A DNA stretch of 64,000 bases from an uncultured Bacteroidia bacterium (GCA_902789245.1 CADAND010000004.1:36583-100582); one strand, 5' to 3'. Positions 13,565-22,330 are shown, numbered from the stretch's first letter. The notes: generated by a model not told the origin, from the letters alone. Numbers and translations: made by a program.

Positions 13565-14817
13565 GCTTCCGCCCAGAGAAAGACCTTGTCGCCGCGGCGG
13601 AGCTTGCCGTCGGGGCAAAGCTCGCAGGGTACGCGCACGGAGCAGCGGCTGCCTTTCGGCGCCAGCTCCACCGGGTCGAACTCCAGGCGGATGTCCGCAG
13701 CCTCGAACGCCACCACGCCGGTCGTAGCCCCGATCACCATCAGCTGATCCCCGCAGTGCAGATCGGAAGTCTCGACGGAGATCTCCGCCACCCCGATCCG
13801 GTCGAACCAGTTGGTCACCTTGCCGAGATAAACCTTGCGTCGGGTGGCCTGCGTGCCGTACACGGCACTCCATTCGCCCAGGCGTGCACCCTGATAGTAG
13901 CCGTCCCAGAAGCCCCGGTTGAACACCTCGGCCAGCTCGGCTTTCAGCGCCGACGCCAGCTCCGGCGTGTAGGTGCCGTCACAGACGGCATCCGCCGCGC
14001 GCCGGTAGCAGGAGGCACAGCGCTTGACGTATTCCGCGGAGCGGGCCCGCCCCTCGATCTTGAAGACCCGCACGCCGCTGGAGATGATGCGGTCCATGAA
14101 TTCGATGGTGCAGAGGTCCTTGGGGGACATGATGTATTCGTTATCGATGAGCAGCTCGTTCCCGGTCTCGCGGTCGCGGACATCGTAGGCCCGGCGGCAA
14201 ATCTGGTAGCAGGCGCCGCGGTTGGCGGAGGCGCCTGCGGCGTGCAGCGAGAGGTAGCATTTGCCGCTGACGGCCATGCAGAGCGCCCCGTGGGCGAACA
14301 TCTCGATGCGTACCAGCGCTCCAGACGGGCCGCAGATCCGCTCGCGGACGATGGTCTCGTGGATATCGCGGACCTGGTCAAGCGTCAGCTCGCGCGCCAG
14401 CACGACCACGTCGGCGAACTGGGCGTAGAAGCGCAGCGCCTCCACGTTCGAGATGGACAGCTGCGTGGAAATATGGACCTCGAGCCCGATCTGCCGGCAG
14501 TACTGGATGGCGGCGATGTCCGAAGCGATCACGGCGTCCACCCCGGCCGCGCGGGCGGCATCCAGCGCCTCCCGCATCGCCGCCAGGTCTTCCTGGAACA
14601 GAGTGATGTTCAGCGTCAGGTAGCTGCGCACCCCCGACTCCCGGCAGATACGGACCACCTCCGGGAGGTCCTCCGGCAGGAAATTCGCCGCCGAGCGGCT
14701 GCGCATGTTCAGCCGGCCGATGCCGAAATAGACGGAGTTCGCCCCGCCCTGGATCGCCGCCTGCAGGCAGTCGAAGCCGCCCGCCGGCGCCATGATTTCC
14801 AATGCATTCTTTTCCAT
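13561..14817 (-). CDS. U32 family peptidase-like protein (TrhP/RlhA type)
   Basis: A 418-residue member of the U32 family. Visible signatures are LEIMAPAGGFDCLQAAIQGG and ANSVYFGIGRLNMR at the N-terminus, VHISTQLSISNVEALRFY, EMFAHGALCMAVSGKCYLS (conserved cysteines), GACYQICRRAY, and DLCTIEFMDRIISSGVRVFK with IEGRARSAEYV. U32 proteins that have been studied include collagenase-like peptidases and the enzymes for 5-hydroxyuridine in tRNA (TrhP) and 5-hydroxycytidine in 23S rRNA (RlhA); length and motifs fit this RNA-modifying group best, but this is inference. The frame is open far upstream, but the ATG at 14817 is five bases after a TAACTTTG box and gives the conserved N-terminus. It converges with metH, the two stops overlapping by four bases. 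Confidence 0.85.
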   Translation of the reverse strand: MEKNALEIMAPAGGFDCLQAAIQGGANSVYFGIGRLNMRSRSAANFLPEDLPEVVRICRESGVRSYLTLNITLFQEDLAAMREALDAARAAGVDAVIASDIAAIQYCRQIGLEVHISTQLSISNVEALRFYAQFADVVVLARELTLDQVRDIHETIVRERICGPSGALVRIEMFAHGALCMAVSGKCYLSLHAAGASANRGACYQICRRAYDVRDRETGNELLIDNEYIMSPKDLCTIEFMDRIISSGVRVFKIEGRARSAEYVKRCASCYRRAADAVCDGTYTPELASALKAELAEVFNRGFWDGYYQGARLGEWSAVYGTQATRRKVYLGKVTNWFDRIGVAEISVETSDLHCGDQLMVIGATTGVVAFEAADIRLEFDPVELAPKGSRCSVRVPCELCPDGKLRRGDKVFLWAEA

Positions 14818-14822
14818 TGCAA

Positions 14823-14830
14823 CAAAGTTA
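14823..14830 (-). promoter_or_regulatory. -7 element for the U32 gene
   Basis: Reads TAACTTTG on the minus strand, a perfect TAnnTTTG match, 5 bases from the start codon. It supports the short start chosen for this gene. Confidence 0.6.
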
Positions 14831-14875
14831 CGATTTTTGGTAACGAAAATGATAGGGATTCCCGCGCGGAATGTG

Positions 14876-14883
14876 TATTTTTG
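14876..14883 (+). promoter_or_regulatory. -7 element for the GH31 gene
   Basis: TATTTTTG fits TAnnTTTG and lies 21 bases before the ATG of the GH31 lipoprotein, in the divergent gap with the U32 gene. Confidence 0.55.
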
Positions 14884-14904
14884 TCCAAATTGCACATAAC
14901 CACC

Positions 14905-17136
14905 ATGAAACGCACACTTCTTCTCCCCCTGGTGCTTCTGCTGGCCGCCTGCCAACCGGAAGCCGTTCGCATTGACACGCCGCAGGGCACGCTGTGCCTC
15001 CAACCCGTCGCAGAGGACGCCATCCGCGTGCGGATGACGCCCGAGGGCGCACCCGAACTCGGTGAGCTCATCTTCACCGAAAAGGTGAAGGCGCCGAAAT
15101 ACACCGTGGAGCGCAACGGCGGCGACGTCATCGTCCGCACGGCGCGCATGAGCGCCGAATGGAACGCCGAATCACAGGCGCTCAGCTTCCTCGACGCAGA
15201 CGGTAACCTGCTGCTGCGGGAATGCGACCACAGCGTCGTCCCCGCCGAAGTGCAGGGCGAACCCGCCTGGGCGGCAAGCGCGCGTTTCGATTCGCCGGCA
15301 GGCGAACACCTCTACGGCACCGGGCAGTTCCAGGACGGCTATCTGGACATCCGCGGCCTGACACGGCGCCTCACGCAGGTGAACACGCAGATCGCCTTGC
15401 CGATGATCCTGTCCAGCCGCGGCTGGGGGCTGCTCTGGCACAACTACGGCCTCACCGACTTCAACCCCGCCAGCCACAGCATTGCGCTGACGGAGGCGGA
15501 GCAGGACGGTGGTTCGGTGACGGTCAACGCCACCGGCACGGCCGGCAACCGCCGCGAGATGCGCTTCTTCCGCACCTTCAGCGGCGAGATTGAATTGCCG
15601 GAGGACGGCGAATACGCCCTGCTGCTCGACGTGGGCCGCGAGATGGCGCGCCGGCAGTACCTGGCCATCGACGGAGAGCCGGTCATCGACATCTCCAACA
15701 CCTGGCTCCCGCCGACCGCCGCCGTCAAGACGCAGCTTTCCGCCGGCCGGCACCGGCTGGTTGTCCAGGGCACCTTCGGCGATGCGCCCGTCGTCTACTG
15801 GCGCGCCGTCAAGGACGAGACCGTCTTCTCTTCGCCCGTGGCATCGGGACTCGACTACGTCGTCTTCGCGGGCGGCGCCGACGCCGTCATGCACAGCTTC
15901 CGCAGCCTGGCGGGCCACGTACCCGCGATGCCGGACTGGATTTTCCGTTACATCCACTGCCGCGAACGCTTCGACACGCAGGACGAACTGCTCTCCGTCG
16001 CGAGAAGGCTCCACGAGGAGAATATTCCTGTCGGCACCGTCGTACAGGACTGGCAGTGGTGGGGCAAGTATGGCTGGAATGCCATGCACTTTGACGAGGA
16101 CAAATACCCCGATCCCAAGGCGATGACCGACGAACTGCACGCGATGGACCAGCACCTGATGCTGTCCGTGTGGTCGCGCATCGGACGCGACTCCGAGCTG
16201 GGCAAGGAGGTCGAGGCAAACGGATATTACATCGAAGGCACGGAATGGGTGGATTTCTTCCAGCCGGACGCCGCTGCCTTCTACTGGAAGAATTTCAGCG
16301 AGAAGCTGCTCCCGACCGGCATCGACGCCTGGTGGCAGGACGCCACCGAGCCGGAGAACGACGACCTGAAAGGCCGCCGCATCGGTCCGGACCAGATCCC
16401 GGGCGAATGGTATCGCAACGTCTATCCGCTGCATGTCATCCGCACCGTCTATGAGGGCCTTCGTCGCGACCAGCCTGACCGCCTGCCGGTCATCCTGACG
16501 CGCAGCGCCTACCCGGGCATCCAGCGCTACGGCGCCGTGACCTGGAGCGGCGACGTGGGCAACGACTGGGATGCGCTGCGCCGGCAGCTGGCGGGCGGCC
16601 TGGGCCAGATGGCCGCCGGCCTGCCCTGGTGGACCTACGACGCCGGGGGTTTCTTCCGCCCCGGCAACCAGTACTCCGACGCGGACTACCAGGAGCGCAT
16701 GATCCGCTGGATCCAGGCCGCCGTGTGGCTGCCCTTCATGCGCGTGCACGGCTATCAGAGCCGTACCGAGCCCTGGGAGTACAGTCCCGAGACGGAGCGG
16801 CGCTTCAAGGCCGCCATCGCCCAGCGCGAGTCCCTGATGCCGTACATCACGGAGCAGGCCGCACGCGTCTGGAAGGAGGATTATACGCTGATGCGCCCGC
16901 TCGTCTTCGACTTCCCGCAGGACGAAGAAGCGCTGCAGCAGGGCTGCGAATGGATGTTCGGCCCGGACTATCTCGTCTGTCCGGTCACGGAAGGCGGCGT
17001 GTCCAGCTGGACGGTCTATCTGCCTGAGAATGAGGCAGGCTGGGAAGACATCCGCACCGGCTCCCGCCTTGCAGGCGGCCAGTACACCGTCGTCCCCGTG
17101 GATCTCGAGGCCATCCCGGTCTTCCGGCGGCTGTAG
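14905..17136 (+). CDS. GH31 family alpha-glycosidase lipoprotein with PA14-like insert
   Basis: A 743-residue secreted glycosidase. It starts with a lipoprotein signal (MKRTLLLPLVLLLAACQPE, lipobox LAAC), so it is probably anchored in the outer membrane or periplasm. The N-terminal beta-sandwich contains GEHLYGTGQFQDGYLDIRG. Residues about 228-312 (ELPEDGEYALLLDVGREMAR onward) look like a PA14-type insertion, a trait of alpha-xylosidases active on xyloglucan and some alpha-glucosidases. The catalytic nucleophile is Asp479 in WWQDATEPE, and the acid/base is Asp550 in WSGDVGNDWDAL. The C-terminal part holds the usual beta domains. It is monocistronic here and not part of a visible polysaccharide locus, so the substrate cannot be decided; alpha-xylosidase or alpha-glucosidase are the main options. 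Confidence 0.9.
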   Translation: MKRTLLLPLVLLLAACQPEAVRIDTPQGTLCLQPVAEDAIRVRMTPEGAPELGELIFTEKVKAPKYTVERNGGDVIVRTARMSAEWNAESQALSFLDADGNLLLRECDHSVVPAEVQGEPAWAASARFDSPAGEHLYGTGQFQDGYLDIRGLTRRLTQVNTQIALPMILSSRGWGLLWHNYGLTDFNPASHSIALTEAEQDGGSVTVNATGTAGNRREMRFFRTFSGEIELPEDGEYALLLDVGREMARRQYLAIDGEPVIDISNTWLPPTAAVKTQLSAGRHRLVVQGTFGDAPVVYWRAVKDETVFSSPVASGLDYVVFAGGADAVMHSFRSLAGHVPAMPDWIFRYIHCRERFDTQDELLSVARRLHEENIPVGTVVQDWQWWGKYGWNAMHFDEDKYPDPKAMTDELHAMDQHLMLSVWSRIGRDSELGKEVEANGYYIEGTEWVDFFQPDAAAFYWKNFSEKLLPTGIDAWWQDATEPENDDLKGRRIGPDQIPGEWYRNVYPLHVIRTVYEGLRRDQPDRLPVILTRSAYPGIQRYGAVTWSGDVGNDWDALRRQLAGGLGQMAAGLPWWTYDAGGFFRPGNQYSDADYQERMIRWIQAAVWLPFMRVHGYQSRTEPWEYSPETERRFKAAIAQRESLMPYITEQAARVWKEDYTLMRPLVFDFPQDEEALQQGCEWMFGPDYLVCPVTEGGVSSWTVYLPENEAGWEDIRTGSRLAGGQYTVVPVDLEAIPVFRRL

Positions 17137-17137
17137 A

Positions 17138-17890
17138 TTATTCGGAGAGCACCAGCTCCACCGGGCAGTGGTCGGAGCCGAAGATCTCATTGTGAATGTC
17201 TGTCCCTGCGATGCGCGGGGACAGATTTTTTGATACGAGGAAGTAGTCGATACGCCAGCCCACGTTCCGCTCGCGGGCGGCCATGCGGTAGGACCACCAA
17301 GAGTATTTCGCCTCGCCCGGGTGGGCGTCGCGCCAGCTGTCGCGGAAGCCCGCGGCGAGCAGCTCGCTCATCTTGCCCCGCTCCTCGTCGGAGAATCCGG
17401 CGTTGAAGTGGTTGGTGGCGGGGTTCTTCAGGTCGATCTCCTCGTGGGCGACGTTCATATCGCCGCAGATGATCACACCCTTCTTCGCGGCAAGTCCGCT
17501 CACGTAGGCGCGGAACGCGTCCTCCCACTGCATCCGGTAGTCCAGGCGCTTCAATCCGTCCTGCGAATTGGGGACATAGACGTTGACCAGGTAGAAATCC
17601 GGCATCTCCAGCGTGACGACACGACCCTCGTGGTCATGCTCATCCACCCCGATTCCGTAGCTGACGGACAGCGGCGTGTGCCGCGTGTAGATGGCCGTGC
17701 CGGAGTAGCCTTTCTTGTCGGCGTAGTTCCAGTAGGACTGGTAGCCGAGGAATTCAAGGTCCAGCTGGCCGGCCGAGAGCTTGGTCTCCTGGAGGCAGAA
17801 AAAATCGGCGTCGAGCGTCTCGAAGATGTCGGCGAAACCCTTGCCCGCCACGGCCCGCAGGCCGTTGACATTCCAACTAATGAATTTCAT
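17138..17890 (-). CDS. xth: Exodeoxyribonuclease III
   Basis: A 250-residue exonuclease III/AP endonuclease for base-excision repair. The motifs are [12 protein letters not shown] at the N-terminus, [16 protein letters not shown] with the metal-binding glutamate, [14 protein letters not shown], the [15 protein letters not shown] active-site loop, and the C-terminal [12 protein letters not shown] followed by [11 protein letters not shown] with the catalytic histidine. All catalytic residues are present. It is convergent with the GH31 gene (one base apart) and divergent from cysS, with which it shares a 54-base promoter gap. Confidence 0.95.
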   Translation of the reverse strand: MKFISWNVNGLRAVAGKGFADIFETLDADFFCLQETKLSAGQLDLEFLGYQSYWNYADKKGYSGTAIYTRHTPLSVSYGIGVDEHDHEGRVVTLEMPDFYLVNVYVPNSQDGLKRLDYRMQWEDAFRAYVSGLAAKKGVIICGDMNVAHEEIDLKNPATNHFNAGFSDEERGKMSELLAAGFRDSWRDAHPGEAKYSWWSYRMAARERNVGWRIDYFLVSKNLSPRIAGTDIHNEIFGSDHCPVELVLSE

Positions 17891-17894
17891 AAGG

Positions 17895-17902
17895 CTAAGA
17901 TA
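17895..17902 (-). promoter_or_regulatory. possible -7 element for xth
   Basis: On the minus strand TATCTTAG lies 4 bases upstream of the xth start; it resembles TAnnTTTG with one mismatch. Confidence 0.4.
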
Positions 17903-17916
17903 CGCAGAAAATTTTG

Positions 17917-17924
17917 TATCTTCG
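17917..17924 (+). promoter_or_regulatory. -7 element for cysS
   Basis: TATCTTCG, a common variant of TAnnTTTG, 20 bases before the cysS ATG. Confidence 0.55.
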
Positions 17925-17944
17925 CCTGCTTATATAATTTGATT

Positions 17945-19471
17945 ATGCGCGAATTCTTCATCACCAATACCCTGACCCGCAGCAAAGAGCTCTTCACGCC
18001 GGTTCATCCCGGCCACGTGGGCATGTATGTCTGCGGTCCGACTGTCTACGGCGACGCCCACCTCGGCCATGCCCGCCCGGGCGTGACCTACGACGTGCTG
18101 AGCAAGCTCCTGCGCCACCTGGGCTACAAGGTGCGCTATGTCCGCAACATCACGGATGTGGGACACCTCGAGCACGACGCCGACGAAGGCGAGGACAAGA
18201 TCGCGAAGAAGGCCCGCCTGGAGCAGCTGGAGCCGATGGAGGTCGTGCAGGCCTACACCCTGCGCTACCACGAGGCGATGCGCCTGCTCAACGTGGCGCC
18301 GCCCTCCATCGAGCCGCGCGCCTCGGGCCACATCATCGAGCAGATCGAGGCGGTGAAGAAGATTCTCGAGGCCGGCTACGCCTACGAGAGCAACGGCAGC
18401 ATCTATTTCGACGTCGAGAAATACAACAAGGATTTCCACTACGGCATCCTCTCCGGGCGCAACCTCAACGACACGCTGGAGGGCACCCGCAGCCTGGACG
18501 GACAGGGCGACAAGCGCGCTCCCTATGACTTCGCTCTCTGGAAGAAGGCGGAGCCGGAGCACATCATGCGCTGGCCGTCCCCCTGGGGCGAAGGATTCCC
18601 CGGCTGGCACCTCGAGTGCTCGGTCATGGGCGAGAAATACCTCGGCCGCGAGTTCGACATCCACGGCGGCGGCATGGACCTGATGTTCCCGCACCACGAG
18701 TGCGAAATCGCGCAGAACCAGGCCTCCCGCGGCACGCAGGGCGTGCATTACTGGGTCCACAACAACATGATCACGATCGGCGGCCAGAAGATGGGCAAGT
18801 CGCTGGGTAATTTCATCACCCTGCCGCAGCTCTTCGCCGGCGACCACCCGAAACTCACCCAGGCTTACAGCCCGATGACGGTGCGCTTCTTCATCCTCCA
18901 GGCCCACTACCGCGGCACGCTGGACTTCTCCAACGAGGCCCTGCAGGCGGCGGGCAAGGGCTTCGCGCGCCTGATGCAGGCCGCCCGCGACCTCTACGCC
19001 ATGGCCGGCCGCAAAGTCCCGCAGTACGCCTACGGCGAGGAGCCCGTCCACATCGCCCCCGACAGCTGCCCGGCCGACAGCGAGGCCGTGAAGGCCATCT
19101 TCGACGGCATCTACGAGGCCCTGTGCGACGACATGAACACCCCCGTGGCCCTGGCCCATATCTCCGAGGCCGTCAAGCTGATCAATTCCGCGAAGGCGGG
19201 TCAGCTGAAGCTCTCGAAGGGCGATCTCGACACGCTCGTGCAGCTCTTCGACGACATCGTTTTCGGCGTGCTCGGCCTCAAGGACGAGGAAGCCGCCGGC
19301 GGCACCGGGATGAAGGTCATCGACGGTCTGATGCAGATGGTCCTCGAGCAGCGCGCCGCCGCCAAGGCCGCCAAGGACTGGACGACCTCCGACCACATCC
19401 GCGACGCCCTGAAGGCCCTTGGCATCCAGGTCAAGGACACCAAGGACGGCGCCGAGTGGACGCTGGAATAA
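17945..19471 (+). CDS. cysS: Cysteinyl-tRNA synthetase
   Basis: This 508-residue class I synthetase charges tRNA-Cys. The nucleotide-binding HIGH-like motif appears as HLGHARP within [19 protein letters not shown], and the KMSKS motif as KMGKS in [17 protein letters not shown]. The zinc-binding residues are expected in the [19 protein letters not shown] and [12 protein letters not shown] segments, all present. The C-terminal DALR-like region (about residues 370-508) ends with a [20 protein letters not shown] stretch. The frame is open long before the chosen ATG, but that ATG lies just after a -7 box and gives the conserved N-terminus ([19 protein letters not shown]). The stop codon is fused to the first base of a palindromic repeat. 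Confidence 0.97.
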   Translation: MREFFITNTLTRSKELFTPVHPGHVGMYVCGPTVYGDAHLGHARPGVTYDVLSKLLRHLGYKVRYVRNITDVGHLEHDADEGEDKIAKKARLEQLEPMEVVQAYTLRYHEAMRLLNVAPPSIEPRASGHIIEQIEAVKKILEAGYAYESNGSIYFDVEKYNKDFHYGILSGRNLNDTLEGTRSLDGQGDKRAPYDFALWKKAEPEHIMRWPSPWGEGFPGWHLECSVMGEKYLGREFDIHGGGMDLMFPHHECEIAQNQASRGTQGVHYWVHNNMITIGGQKMGKSLGNFITLPQLFAGDHPKLTQAYSPMTVRFFILQAHYRGTLDFSNEALQAAGKGFARLMQAARDLYAMAGRKVPQYAYGEEPVHIAPDSCPADSEAVKAIFDGIYEALCDDMNTPVALAHISEAVKLINSAKAGQLKLSKGDLDTLVQLFDDIVFGVLGLKDEEAAGGTGMKVIDGLMQMVLEQRAAAKAAKDWTTSDHIRDALKALGIQVKDTKDGAEWTLE

Positions 19472-19557
19472 TCTCGGAACCGAAATACCTGAAAAATGGC
19501 GCCGACCCCGGTTTCAAAACCCCGGTCGGCGCCGTTTTCGGCCTTTTTCGGCGCCGA
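19471..19557 (-). repeat. A-family palindromic repeat, copy 1
   Basis: About 87 bp, inverse orientation relative to copies 2-4. Inner stem GGCGCCGACCCCGG/CCGGTCGGCGCC, flanked by outer arms ATCTCGGAACCGAAA and TTTCGGCGCCGA. Its reverse complement matches copy 3 (24754-24844) closely, including the GACCGGGGTTTTGAAACC centre. It begins on the last base of the cysS stop codon and could act as its terminator. Confidence 0.88.
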
Positions 19558-19569
19558 CTTTCCGGAAAA

Positions 19570-19627
19570 GCAGTTCGGAGCTGGGCGACCGAGGGGGTGA
19601 CGGAGGATTCTTCCCCCGTCACAGCGA
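19570..19627. repeat. F-family repeat, intergenic copy
   Basis: Sequence of about 58 bp containing CGGAGC, GCGACCGAGGGGGT and CCCCCGTCA in this order. The same string of blocks occurs inside rdgB at 19919-19977. The GAGGGGGT and CCCCCGTC blocks can pair. It lies between cysS and rdgB. Confidence 0.75.
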
Positions 19628-19636
19628 TGCCAGGGT

Positions 19637-20308
19637 TCAAGGGCGATTTGCCTTGAGCCAGTTGCTCAGTGCCCGCATGGCGTTGCCCCGGTGGGAAACT
19701 GCGTTCTTTTCCTCCTCCGAGACTTCGGCGAGGGTGCGTCCAGGGTAAGCGTCGGGCAGGAAGACGGGGTCGTATCCGAAACCTCCGGTGCCGCGTTTTT
19801 CGGTGGCGATGCTGCCTTCGCAGGTGCCCTCGAAGAAGTGGGGCGTGCCGTCAGCGAGAATCAGCGTGACGACGGTGCGGAACCGCGCCCGCCGGTCATT
19901 TGTCGGCTGTTTGTCCGAGGCAGTCGGAGCGCAGCGACCGAGGGGGTTTCGGGGGAAACATCCCCCGTCATCCGGGTCGGGGACAAGTTGCTCAAGGGAC
20001 TTGAGCAACTTGTCCATATTTGCCTGATGGTCGTGTCCCGGGCCGGCGTAGCGCGCCGAATAGATGCCGGGCGCGCCTCCAAGAGCGTCCACCTCCAGGC
20101 CGGTGTCATCGGCGAAGACCGGCAGGCCGGTGCGCTCGAAAAGGTACTGCGCCTTCTGCAGGGAGTTCTCCTGCAGGGTCGATCCCGTCTCGGGGATTTC
20201 CTCGGTAATGCCCAGCGAAGCGGGCGAAACAATCTCGAAGTCCGGGCCGAGGACCTCTGCGGCCTCGCGGAGTTTGCCTGGGTTGCCTGTGGCGAAAATG
20301 ATCTTCAT
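19637..20308 (-). CDS. rdgB: XTP/dITP diphosphatase with repeat-encoded insertion
   Basis: This HAM1-family pyrophosphatase removes deaminated purine nucleotides (dITP, XTP). The start at 20308 gives the conserved MKIIFATGNPGKLREAAEVL. Other motifs are TGSTLQENSLQKA, the DDTGLEVDALGGAPGIYSAR substrate site, and GTGGFGYDPVFLPD and the HRGNAMRAL end. The protein is 223 residues, against about 195 for the family. The excess lies at residues 110-137, encoded by an F-family repeat (19919-19977) next to a perfect 16-bp inverted repeat (19981-20015). The insertion falls between the two halves of the fold in a normally short helix-to-strand connection, and no catalytic residue is lost, so the enzyme may be active. 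Confidence 0.93.
   Translation of the reverse strand: MKIIFATGNPGKLREAAEVLGPDFEIVSPASLGITEEIPETGSTLQENSLQKAQYLFERTGLPVFADDTGLEVDALGGAPGIYSARYAGPGHDHQANMDKLLKSLEQLVPDPDDGGCFPRNPLGRCAPTASDKQPTNDRRARFRTVVTLILADGTPHFFEGTCEGSIATEKRGTGGFGYDPVFLPDAYPGRTLAEVSEEEKNAVSHRGNAMRALSNWLKANRP
19919..19977. repeat. F-family repeat inside rdgB
   Basis: Contains CGGAGCGCAGCGACCGAGGG then GGGGGAAACATCCCCCGTCA, matching the intergenic copy at 19570-19627. It is translated on the minus strand as an extra segment of about 20 residues (around GGCFPRNPLGRCAPTAS) in RdgB without breaking the frame. Confidence 0.75.
19981..20015. repeat. Perfect 16-bp inverted repeat inside rdgB
   Basis: GGACAAGTTGCTCAAG and its exact reverse complement are separated by only GGA. 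In the mRNA this is a long, fully paired hairpin in the coding region (MDKLLKSLEQLV), directly beside the F-type insertion. Confidence 0.9.
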
Positions 20309-20316
20309 AACGGTGG

Positions 20317-20324
20317 CAAAGGTA
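20317..20324 (-). promoter_or_regulatory. -7 element for rdgB
   Basis: TACCTTTG on the minus strand, 8 bases upstream of the chosen rdgB ATG; supports the start at 20308 over the longer open frame. Confidence 0.6.
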
Positions 20325-20330
20325 CGAAAA

Positions 20331-20356
20331 AGATTCCGGGCCAAGCCCGGAAATGA
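20331..20356. repeat. B-type REP in the rdgB/isoprenyl synthase promoter gap
   Basis: ATTCCGGGCCAAGCCCGGAA is a near-perfect palindrome matching the copies at 33015 and 57383. It sits between the divergent -7 boxes of rdgB and the isoprenyl synthase gene. Confidence 0.85.
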
Positions 20357-20391
20357 CGACGAATATATGTATAAATGACAGCGATTATGCT

Positions 20392-20399
20392 TATATTTG
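20392..20399 (+). promoter_or_regulatory. -7 element for the polyprenyl synthetase gene
   Basis: TATATTTG, a perfect TAnnTTTG box 7 bases before the ATG at 20407. Confidence 0.6.
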
Positions 20400-20406
20400 T
20401 CAAGTT

Positions 20407-21387
20407 ATGCTGAAAGAAACGGAAATCAACCAGCTTGTCGGACGGATGTTCGACGAGATCGAATTCACCCGCGAGCCCGCGGGCCTCTATGACCCGCTGC
20501 GCTATATGATCGAAATCGGCGGCAAGCGTATCCGTCCGCGGCTCTGCCTGACGACGTACTCCCTGTTCTCGGACCGGATTGACAATGGGATCCTCGCGCC
20601 TGCGACGGCGCTGGAAGTTTTCCATTCCTTCACCCTGATGCACGACGACATCATGGACCGCTCGCCGCTGCGCCGCGGTGTACCGACCGTCTGGAAGAAG
20701 TGGAACGAGGACACCGCCATCCTCTCCGGAGATGTGATGCTGATCGACGCATACAGGCGCATCGCCCAGGCGCCGGCCGCCGTAAGGACCCGTGCCTTCG
20801 AGATGTTCTCCCGCACGGCCGCCCAGGTCTGCGACGGGCAGCAGTACGACATGGATTTCGAGTCGCTCCAGGAAGTGCCTATGGCCGACTACAACAAGAT
20901 GATCGGCCTGAAGACGGCCGTCCTGCTGGCCTGCTCGGCCGCGATGGGCGCCATCATCGGCGGAGCATCCGAAGCAGAATGCGACGCCCTCTACAACTAC
21001 GGCTACGAGCTCGGCATGGCCTTCCAGGTGGCGGACGACTACCTCGACGCCTTCGGCGACGAGAAGGTATTCGGCAAGCCCATCGGCGGGGATATCGTCA
21101 ACGGCAAGAAGAGCTGGCTGACCGTCCGCACGCTCGAAAAGACGGCCGACAAGGCGACCTTCCTGTCCGCCTTCGCCCTGCCGGCGGACACGCCGGAGCA
21201 GAAAGCGGCCAAGATTGCCGCCGTCATGGAAATCTACACGCAATACGGCGTGGACCGCGACGCCAAGGAAGAGATCGTCCGTTTCACGGACCGGGCGCTG
21301 GACGCCGTCTCGGAGCTCGGTCTCGGCCCGGTCAAGCTGGAGGTCCTGCGCCGCTTCGCGGAGCGGCTGGTCGGCCGCGTCAAATAA
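20407..21387 (+). CDS. Polyprenyl synthetase (trans-isoprenyl diphosphate synthase)
   Basis: A 326-residue all-helical prenyltransferase that extends isoprenyl diphosphates by head-to-tail condensation with isopentenyl diphosphate. The first aspartate-rich motif is visible in HSFTLMHDDIMDRSPLRRG, and the second in FQVADDYLDAFGD; GGKRIRPRLCL holds the conserved substrate-binding residues. Length and motifs fit geranylgeranyl/farnesyl or octaprenyl synthases, which cannot be separated by eye. Products would feed quinone side chains or undecaprenyl metabolism. The start at 20407 follows a -7 box and avoids a longer frame. rsgA starts five bases after the stop, and a MATE gene overlaps rsgA, so the three probably form one operon. 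Confidence 0.93.
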   Translation: MLKETEINQLVGRMFDEIEFTREPAGLYDPLRYMIEIGGKRIRPRLCLTTYSLFSDRIDNGILAPATALEVFHSFTLMHDDIMDRSPLRRGVPTVWKKWNEDTAILSGDVMLIDAYRRIAQAPAAVRTRAFEMFSRTAAQVCDGQQYDMDFESLQEVPMADYNKMIGLKTAVLLACSAAMGAIIGGASEAECDALYNYGYELGMAFQVADDYLDAFGDEKVFGKPIGGDIVNGKKSWLTVRTLEKTADKATFLSAFALPADTPEQKAAKIAAVMEIYTQYGVDRDAKEEIVRFTDRALDAVSELGLGPVKLEVLRRFAERLVGRVK

Positions 21388-21391
21388 ACCG

Positions 21392-22330
21392 ATGGAAGGA
21401 GTCGCGACAGTCGTCAAGAATGCCGGAAGCCACTATGAGCTGAGTGCGCTGCCCGCCTGGGACCTGTTCCCCGCGGTGCTGCGCGGCAAAGTGCGGCTGG
21501 AGCGCAGCGGCGCCACGAATCCCGTGGCCGTGGGTGACCGCGTCCGCTACGAGACAGACGGACCGGCCGACATAGAGCATCCCGCCGTCATCACGGAGAT
21601 CCTGCCCCGCGACAACTACATCATCCGCCGCTCGACGAACCTGTCCCGGCAGTCGCACGTCATCGCCGCGAACCTCGACCAGGCGGTCATCGTCGTCAGC
21701 CTGCTCTTCCCGGAGATCAAACTGCCCTTCCTCGACAGGATTCTCGTGACCTGCGAGGTCTATAAGGTTCCGGTGCTGATTGCGCTCAACAAGGTGGACC
21801 TGTACCGGGAGGAACTCCCGGAGATGGTGGCCGGTTTCCGTCGCATCTACGAAGGTGCCGGCTACCCCGTGCTGGAGGTCAGCGCACGCACCGGCGAGGG
21901 CGTCAATGCCCTGCGGGAGCGCTGCCAGGGACGGATCAACCTTTTCTCCGGTGAGTCCGGCGCCGGCAAGTCCAGCCTCATCAAGGCGCTCGATCCCTCG
22001 CTCGATCCCAAGATCGGCAAGATCTCCGCTGCCCACCTGCAGGGCAAGCATACCACTTCGCTCTACGAGATGTACCGCCTCGCCTCGGGCGGCTACGTGA
22101 TTGACACGCCCGGCCTGCGCGGCTTCGGGCTCGTGGACCTGGAGAAGGAGGAAATCTCCAAGTATTTCCCGGAGATGCTCCGGGAAATGGACAACTGCCG
22201 CTTCGTGCCCTGCACGCACACGCACGAACCCGGCTGCGCCGTCAAGGCGGCCGTGGATGCCGGCCGGATCAGCCCCGAGCGCTACAATTCCTACCTCGGC
22301 ATGCTCGAGGAGGACCAGAAATTCCGATGA
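21392..22330 (+). CDS. rsgA: Small ribosomal subunit GTPase RsgA
   Basis: This circularly permuted GTPase (312 residues) helps maturation of the 30S subunit. The order of GTPase motifs is G4-G5-G1-G3, visible as PVLIALNKVDLY (G4), EVSARTGEGVNAL (G5), FSGESGAGKSSLIKAL (G1, P-loop) and DTPGLRGFGL (G3). An N-terminal OB fold occupies the first 70 residues. The C-terminal zinc finger is CRFVPCTHTHEPGCAVKAAV, with the conserved cysteines and histidine. The MATE gene begins inside its stop (ATGA overlap). All elements required for function are intact. Confidence 0.96.
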   Translation: MEGVATVVKNAGSHYELSALPAWDLFPAVLRGKVRLERSGATNPVAVGDRVRYETDGPADIEHPAVITEILPRDNYIIRRSTNLSRQSHVIAANLDQAVIVVSLLFPEIKLPFLDRILVTCEVYKVPVLIALNKVDLYREELPEMVAGFRRIYEGAGYPVLEVSARTGEGVNALRERCQGRINLFSGESGAGKSSLIKALDPSLDPKIGKISAAHLQGKHTTSLYEMYRLASGGYVIDTPGLRGFGLVDLEKEEISKYFPEMLREMDNCRFVPCTHTHEPGCAVKAAVDAGRISPERYNSYLGMLEEDQKFR

